DNA of 64,000 nt from Natronobiforma cellulositropha (GTDB lineage Archaea; Halobacteriota; Halobacteria; Halobacteriales; Natrialbaceae). Location: positions 51,270 to 115,269 of the forward strand of contig NZ_JANZXN010000019.1 of assembly GCF_025629245.1 (NCBI RefSeq), in the 5' to 3' direction. The notes under the pieces are model-generated. The model searched no databases, was not told where the DNA came from, and saw nothing but the letters and a program-made list of their open reading frames with translations. Shown one piece after another: positions 60,535 to 64,000 of the stretch; position 1 is the stretch's first letter; the number at the start of each line of letters is the position of its first letter. The position numbers and the translations under genes were made by a program.

Positions 60535-61716
60535 TTATCGCGCCCGTGGCTCGAGCGAGATCGGATAGTCGGTCAGGTTCTCGTAACCCTCGTCGGTGAC
60601 GACCACCAGGTCCTCGATGCGGACGCCCCCGACGGCCGGGTCGTAGATTCCGGGTTCGACCGTCACGACGTGGCCCGCGCGTAACTGCTCGCCGACGGGT
60701 GAGAGACTCGGTCCCTCGTGGATGTCGAGACCGACGCCGTGGCCGGTGCTGTGGATGAAGCCGGTCTCGGCCGTCGGATCGCTACGCAGCGTCTCGTAGC
60801 CCGCCCCCTCGATCACGTCGCAGGCGGCGTCGTGAACCGCCGCGCCGGTGACGCCAGGGCGCACGGTCTCGAGTGCCGCCTCGAACGCGTCTCGAGTTAC
60901 CTCGTAGCGCCGTCGCGCCTCCTCGCTCGGCGTGCCGCGGACGAACGTCCGGGTCATGTCGCCGAAGTACTTCGTCTCCTTGTGACGCGGGAAGATGTCG
61001 ATCACGATCAACTGGTCGGCCTCGAGCGGGCCGCTGCCCCGGTCGTGGGGGTCTGCACCGTCGGCCCCGCAGGCGACGATGGTGTCGTCGAGCGCACAGC
61101 CGCGGCGGAGCAAGGCGATCTCGATCTCGCGGGTAACTCGCTCGCTGGTGAGGACTTCGCCATCGTGGTGGAGGACGCCGTCGACCACCTCCGCCTCCGC
61201 CAGCAGCGACTCGGCGAGCGCCATCGCCGCCTCGTTCGCCCGCTGGGTCTCCCGGACGTGAGCGACCTCCGCGTCGGTCTTCACCGCGCGAATCTCCCCG
61301 ACGACCCCTCGAGACTCGACGGTGACGGCGACGCCCTGCTCGCGCAACCCGTCTGCGGTCCCCGTCGGAAAGGACCGCGGGACCGCCACCGATTCGACGC
61401 CGTGGTCGGCCAGAAAGGCCGCCAGACAGCGAATCGCCCCCTCGTGGGGGCCGTACTCGGCGACCAGCCCCTGGTAGTCGTAGTCCGCCCGCCTCGAGAC
61501 CGACGCCGCCGTCGCCTCCTTTCGCGCCCGGCCGTACTCGAGTCCCGAGACGAGGAGGTGGACCGCCCCCTCGCAGACGAGCGTCTGGTAGGCGTCGGGT
61601 GCGTCGAACCCCGAGAGGTAACGCTGGTCGGAGTCGGTCGCGTCGTCGTCGACGAGGTAGCCATCCGCACCGCTCGCCTCGAGCGCCGAGTGGAGTGCGG
61701 AGAGGTCGCGAGTCAT
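60535..61716 (-). CDS. Xaa-Pro dipeptidase/aminopeptidase (M24B)
   Basis: A 393-residue creatinase/aminopeptidase-fold peptidase. Five metal ligands are visible in IDIFPRHKETKYFGDMTRTF, in FIHSTGHGVGLDIHEGP (near 325), in VEPGIYDPAVGG and in VRIEDL. The N-terminal domain (1-150) is the usual creatinase-like fold. It cleaves X-Pro dipeptides or peptides with proline at position 2. It ends 69 bases before tyrA and its promoter region contains the hairpin at 61760-61774. Confidence 0.92.
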   Translation of the reverse strand: MTRDLSALHSALEASGADGYLVDDDATDSDQRYLSGFDAPDAYQTLVCEGAVHLLVSGLEYGRARKEATAASVSRRADYDYQGLVAEYGPHEGAIRCLAAFLADHGVESVAVPRSFPTGTADGLREQGVAVTVESRGVVGEIRAVKTDAEVAHVRETQRANEAAMALAESLLAEAEVVDGVLHHDGEVLTSERVTREIEIALLRRGCALDDTIVACGADGADPHDRGSGPLEADQLIVIDIFPRHKETKYFGDMTRTFVRGTPSEEARRRYEVTRDAFEAALETVRPGVTGAAVHDAACDVIEGAGYETLRSDPTAETGFIHSTGHGVGLDIHEGPSLSPVGEQLRAGHVVTVEPGIYDPAVGGVRIEDLVVVTDEGYENLTDYPISLEPRAR

Positions 61717-61759
61717 GAACGCGAGTGGGTGGGGTGGACCCTTAACGGCGTGGGTCGGA

Positions 61760-61774
61760 CACGACTTCGTCGTG
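61760..61774. terminator. Possible terminator hairpin CACGAC-TTC-GTCGTG
   Basis: A 6-bp inverted repeat with a three-base loop between the DUF4157 relic and the M24 peptidase gene. It may end transcripts coming from the right-hand cassette. Confidence 0.3.
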
Positions 61775-61793
61775 CCGCTGCTCGAGTTCGGGA

Positions 61794-62004
61794 TCAGGAC
61801 CGATCATCAGCGAACTCCCCCTCCTGCGGAAGCATACTGATCTGACTGCCAGTCTGCTGTCGCACGTGAGCCAAACTCGTGCGCCAGCAGGTACGTTCAG
61901 TCGGGACTCTACGGGTCGTATTCGCCACGGTTGAACACGACGTGGTTACCCGTCGTGAAGGCGCGGATGTTGAGTGCGTTGTACGGCTGGACGACCACTG
62001 GCAT
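61794..62004 (-). pseudogene. Decayed copy of the DUF4157 (eCIS core) domain
   Basis: Directly after the stop of the gene at 62004-63044, the minus strand reads MPVVVQPYNALN and then RAFTTGNHVVFNRGEYDP, an 18-residue exact match to residues 95-112 of the DUF4157 protein at 63047. Two in-frame stops follow. A one-base shift then restores LAHVRQQT of the metallopeptidase helix, ending at a TGA. The fragment is therefore a relic of a second module, with internal stops and one insertion. Its ATG (62004) overlaps the stop of the upstream gene. Confidence 0.85.
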
Positions 62005-63044
62005 TACCGGCCAAACAACGCACGGACGATGCGCCACAGTAGCGGGCCGGGCTGTCCCGGCCCGGCGAACCCACCGCTCGCCAGTTCCCCATGGTCAATT
62101 CCCGGCGCTCGGTAGCCCTCGATCTCGGCGTCGGTGAGATGGTACGGTGGGTAGAGATCGGCGTGCTGGTAGTGCATCGTCTGTTCGGCGAAGCCCTGGC
62201 CGAGCACGCGAAACGCCTCTGGGGGCTCGAGTCCGAGTCGGAGATACGCATCGCGGACCTGACACTGGAGGTGGTGACAGAGTAAACCCTGAATAATCTC
62301 GGTCGTCAGTTCCGACTCGAGGGTGGCCTGTGGAGGCGTCATCTGGAGCTGTGCATCGGGTGGTCCCGTGCTGGTGTGGCTGCGCTCGCCGACGACCGGC
62401 TCCTCGACGCGGCCGTCGTTGGCGCGACGCTGGTACTGGAGGTCCAGTGCCGACACTTCGGTGATCGGCTCAGTATCCGGCGGCAGGCGCGCCTCGAGTT
62501 CGGCCGACAGCGCCTCGTAGAGGTCGTACGCGTCGGTGATTCCCGCGACAGCGTCTATCGGCGACATCGCCGCTGGATCCTCGAGATAGGCGTCGAACTC
62601 GAGGGCGAGAAACACATCGGCGCGGTAGACGATACCGCCGACGGGAGCGGTCTCGTCGGGCATCTCCACGATGGGTGGGACGTCAGGGTGGAGCGCGCTG
62701 TGATACTGCTGGGCGTAGGGACCAAACTGTCGCTCGAAGCCCTCGAACTCGAGGCCGAACACTGCGCCGAGGGTGTAGGGAATCCACTCCGGTGTCAGGC
62801 GTGGTGGGAGCGTCGGATAGCCGCGCTCGCGCTGGACGTAGTACTTGGCGTACTCCTGGGCTTGCCTTAGATTGACCGAATCATCTGGGTCCTGCTTAGT
62901 TCCACGGTTTGGATACGTATTCTGTTCGTGATAGACTATGTCGAACTGCTCTTTTCCAATTGATATCTCATGCAACACCTCTTGATTATCCGTAACATCG
63001 ACACCGATTCCGTCATCATTCTCACCGATAACTGATGCATGCAT
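62004..63044 (-). CDS. Unknown protein coupled to the DUF4157 gene
   Basis: A 346-residue protein with no family I recognise. The N-terminal part (about 1-120) is polar, with QEYAKYYVQRERGYPTLPP and EWIPYTLGAVFGLEFEGFER; the middle holds YRADVFLALEFDAYLED and a Thr/Pro-rich linker; the C-terminal part is amphipathic with LLCHHLQCQVRDAYLRLGLE and a Gly/Pro-rich basic end, GPGQPGPLLWRIVRALFGR. The ATG at 63044 is 2 bases from the DUF4157 gene stop, so the pair is co-translated. Its 5' third is much less GC-rich than surrounding DNA, which suggests recent acquisition. A toxin or cargo role is inferred from context alone. Confidence 0.6.
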   Translation of the reverse strand: MHASVIGENDDGIGVDVTDNQEVLHEISIGKEQFDIVYHEQNTYPNRGTKQDPDDSVNLRQAQEYAKYYVQRERGYPTLPPRLTPEWIPYTLGAVFGLEFEGFERQFGPYAQQYHSALHPDVPPIVEMPDETAPVGGIVYRADVFLALEFDAYLEDPAAMSPIDAVAGITDAYDLYEALSAELEARLPPDTEPITEVSALDLQYQRRANDGRVEEPVVGERSHTSTGPPDAQLQMTPPQATLESELTTEIIQGLLCHHLQCQVRDAYLRLGLEPPEAFRVLGQGFAEQTMHYQHADLYPPYHLTDAEIEGYRAPGIDHGELASGGFAGPGQPGPLLWRIVRALFGR

Positions 63045-63046
63045 AG

Positions 63047-63991
63047 TTATTGGTCCCTCACACCAGTTGGGTCCTCGTCCACCCATGACAGGTCAATATC
63101 CATTCTTCGGAAGAACTCAATTACTCGCTCTTCGATACCGAGCACTCGAGCGACCTCGAGCGTGAGGTAGATGTCTTCGCGGTGGAGTCGGTCTTTGCCG
63201 ACGTGGATGGTCCCGCCGACGGCGAGTGTCACCGCCATCGCCTCGGGCTGAGTCAGTCCGTACTCCGAGACGAGCGGCTGGACAACGCTCTGAGTCGCAC
63301 CGAGCGTAACCGCATACTCGGCGTACTTGTAGGCGTCACGCAACCGGTCGGGGCCGACGCTCAGGAGGTCAGCGTCTTCGATTCCCGCCGTCACTTCCTC
63401 CGTCGAGACATCGCCCTGGAGTACCTCCCGGCGGGTTTTGTCGACTCGCTGGACGTGGACCGTCGTCGTGGCGAGGCGCTGAATCCCCAGTTCGCTCCCC
63501 TCTACGATGTACCCCGTGGCATCGCGCTCGAGTGCTGGGTTCGGTTCGATCACCAGTGAACGGCGCTCTTGCGAGAGCAAACTGATTCGGCCAGCGGTCT
63601 GCTGGCGGACGTGTGCGAGTTCGTGCGCGAGCAGATATTTCCCTTCCGCGCTCTCAGGGTCGTACTCCCCGCGGTTGAACACCACGTGGTTCCCGGTGGT
63701 GAACGCCCGCGCCTCGAGCGCACTCGCCGCCTTCGCGGCCTCTGGACCCGTATGAAGCTGTACGTCCGAAAAGGAATCGCCCATCCGCTGCTCCATCTCC
63801 TCGCGGACGGCCCCCTCGAGCGGCTTTCCTGGTTGGGAAATTACGCGCCGGACCACGTCGGGTGTCGCGGTCTCACCTGCTAAATCGCTCTCCACCTGCG
63901 CCTGGACCGAACGCATCGCACTCGGCGTATCGAGTTCGACACCCGCTTTCCAGGAGCTACGCACTCGAGCGACGCGAACCTGCTCGCCCAT
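63047..63991 (-). CDS. DUF4157 (eCIS core domain) protein, possibly truncated at the window edge
   Basis: At least 314 residues; an in-frame ATG is at 63991 but the frame stays open to the window edge, so the N-terminus may lie outside. A DUF4157 domain (about residues 55-140) shows LEGAVREEMEQRMGDSFSDV, ARAFTTGNHVVFNRGEYDP and the helix YLLAHELAHVRQQ with HExxH at 123-127, a metallopeptidase-like core. This domain marks proteins associated with extracellular contractile injection systems and polymorphic toxins, including in haloarchaea. The remaining 170 residues are unique and end 2 bases before the next gene. Expected eCIS structural genes are not in the window. Confidence 0.85.
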   Translation of the reverse strand: MGEQVRVARVRSSWKAGVELDTPSAMRSVQAQVESDLAGETATPDVVRRVISQPGKPLEGAVREEMEQRMGDSFSDVQLHTGPEAAKAASALEARAFTTGNHVVFNRGEYDPESAEGKYLLAHELAHVRQQTAGRISLLSQERRSLVIEPNPALERDATGYIVEGSELGIQRLATTTVHVQRVDKTRREVLQGDVSTEEVTAGIEDADLLSVGPDRLRDAYKYAEYAVTLGATQSVVQPLVSEYGLTQPEAMAVTLAVGGTIHVGKDRLHREDIYLTLEVARVLGIEERVIEFFRRMDIDLSWVDEDPTGVRDQ

Positions 63992-64000
63992 CGGCGTGTT

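Noticed and set aside
1..64000. CRISPR arrays or a complete prophage
   Set aside because: I saw no spaced direct repeats of suitable length and no phage structural genes, integrase or terminase; only a tRNA-associated scar and a TnpB-like end remain.

Overview
The window is a chromosomal segment of an extremely halophilic archaeon (class Halobacteria). The evidence is a very GC-rich, acidic proteome, many twin-arginine (Tat) signal peptides including Tat lipoproteins, leaderless-looking starts about 25-30 bases after TATA boxes, and archaeal-type S3Ae and S15 ribosomal proteins, Pcc1, archaetidylserine synthase and RibL. CTCGAG hexamers are conspicuously frequent, which would fit the Natrialbaceae side of the class, but I cannot assign a genus.

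Layout. 1-3055: the start of an acetyl-CoA synthetase, a Gfo/Idh/MocA oxidoreductase and a methylmalonyl-CoA mutase large subunit. 3103-8481: a divergent locus of three secreted SipW/TasA-like proteins, a DUF7344 regulator, a signal peptidase with an added C-terminal domain, and a DUF5305 protein; it looks like a dedicated secretion and assembly unit. 8489-10869: a CBS-ParB protein and a TrkA-N/DHH phosphoesterase. 11245-11403: a 52-residue membrane protein. 11729-22141: an eleven-gene complex I-like operon (nuoA, B, CD, H, I, J1, J2, K, L, M, N) without the NADH-input subunits. 22344-23941: a sodium:solute symporter with a 54-residue membrane partner. 23997-29474: a UbiA-like membrane protein, a cytochrome P450, an RND/MMPL exporter and a divergent TetR regulator with a clear palindromic operator.

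29503-34399 holds purE/purK, an MFS transporter, lumazine synthase and an aminotransferase, followed by an acetyltransferase and a broken second copy of the aminotransferase 3' end. 35284-37384 is an arsenic locus (acr3, arsR, divergent ridA) with inverted repeats in the shared promoter. 37555-48680 is mostly conserved housekeeping: ribL-JAMM, a RecJ-like nuclease, a membrane phospholipase D-like protein, a HEAT-repeat protein, pssA, a halocyanin, and an rps15/recJ-like/pcc1/rps3ae cluster.

48990-53509 looks like an integration-prone stretch. It begins with tRNA-Ala(GGC), whose 3' end is repeated 133 bases further on with an inverted copy of the T arm between. It also carries a fossil IS200/IS605 right end and orphan substrate-binding proteins, one with an aberrant C-terminus. 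53615-61716 returns to ordinary genes: a membrane protein, a DapA-family aldolase, a REC-PAS regulator, surE, an Rsm22-like methyltransferase, tyrA and an M24 peptidase.

The last 2.2 kb (61794-64000) holds a DUF4157 (eCIS core domain) metallopeptidase-like gene, a tightly coupled unknown gene, and immediately behind it a decayed second copy of the DUF4157 module. With its AT-richer junction, this arrangement resembles a polymorphic effector cassette and is the best candidate here for an undescribed system. The secretion locus at 3103-8481 and the P450/RND/UbiA-like cluster are the next best.
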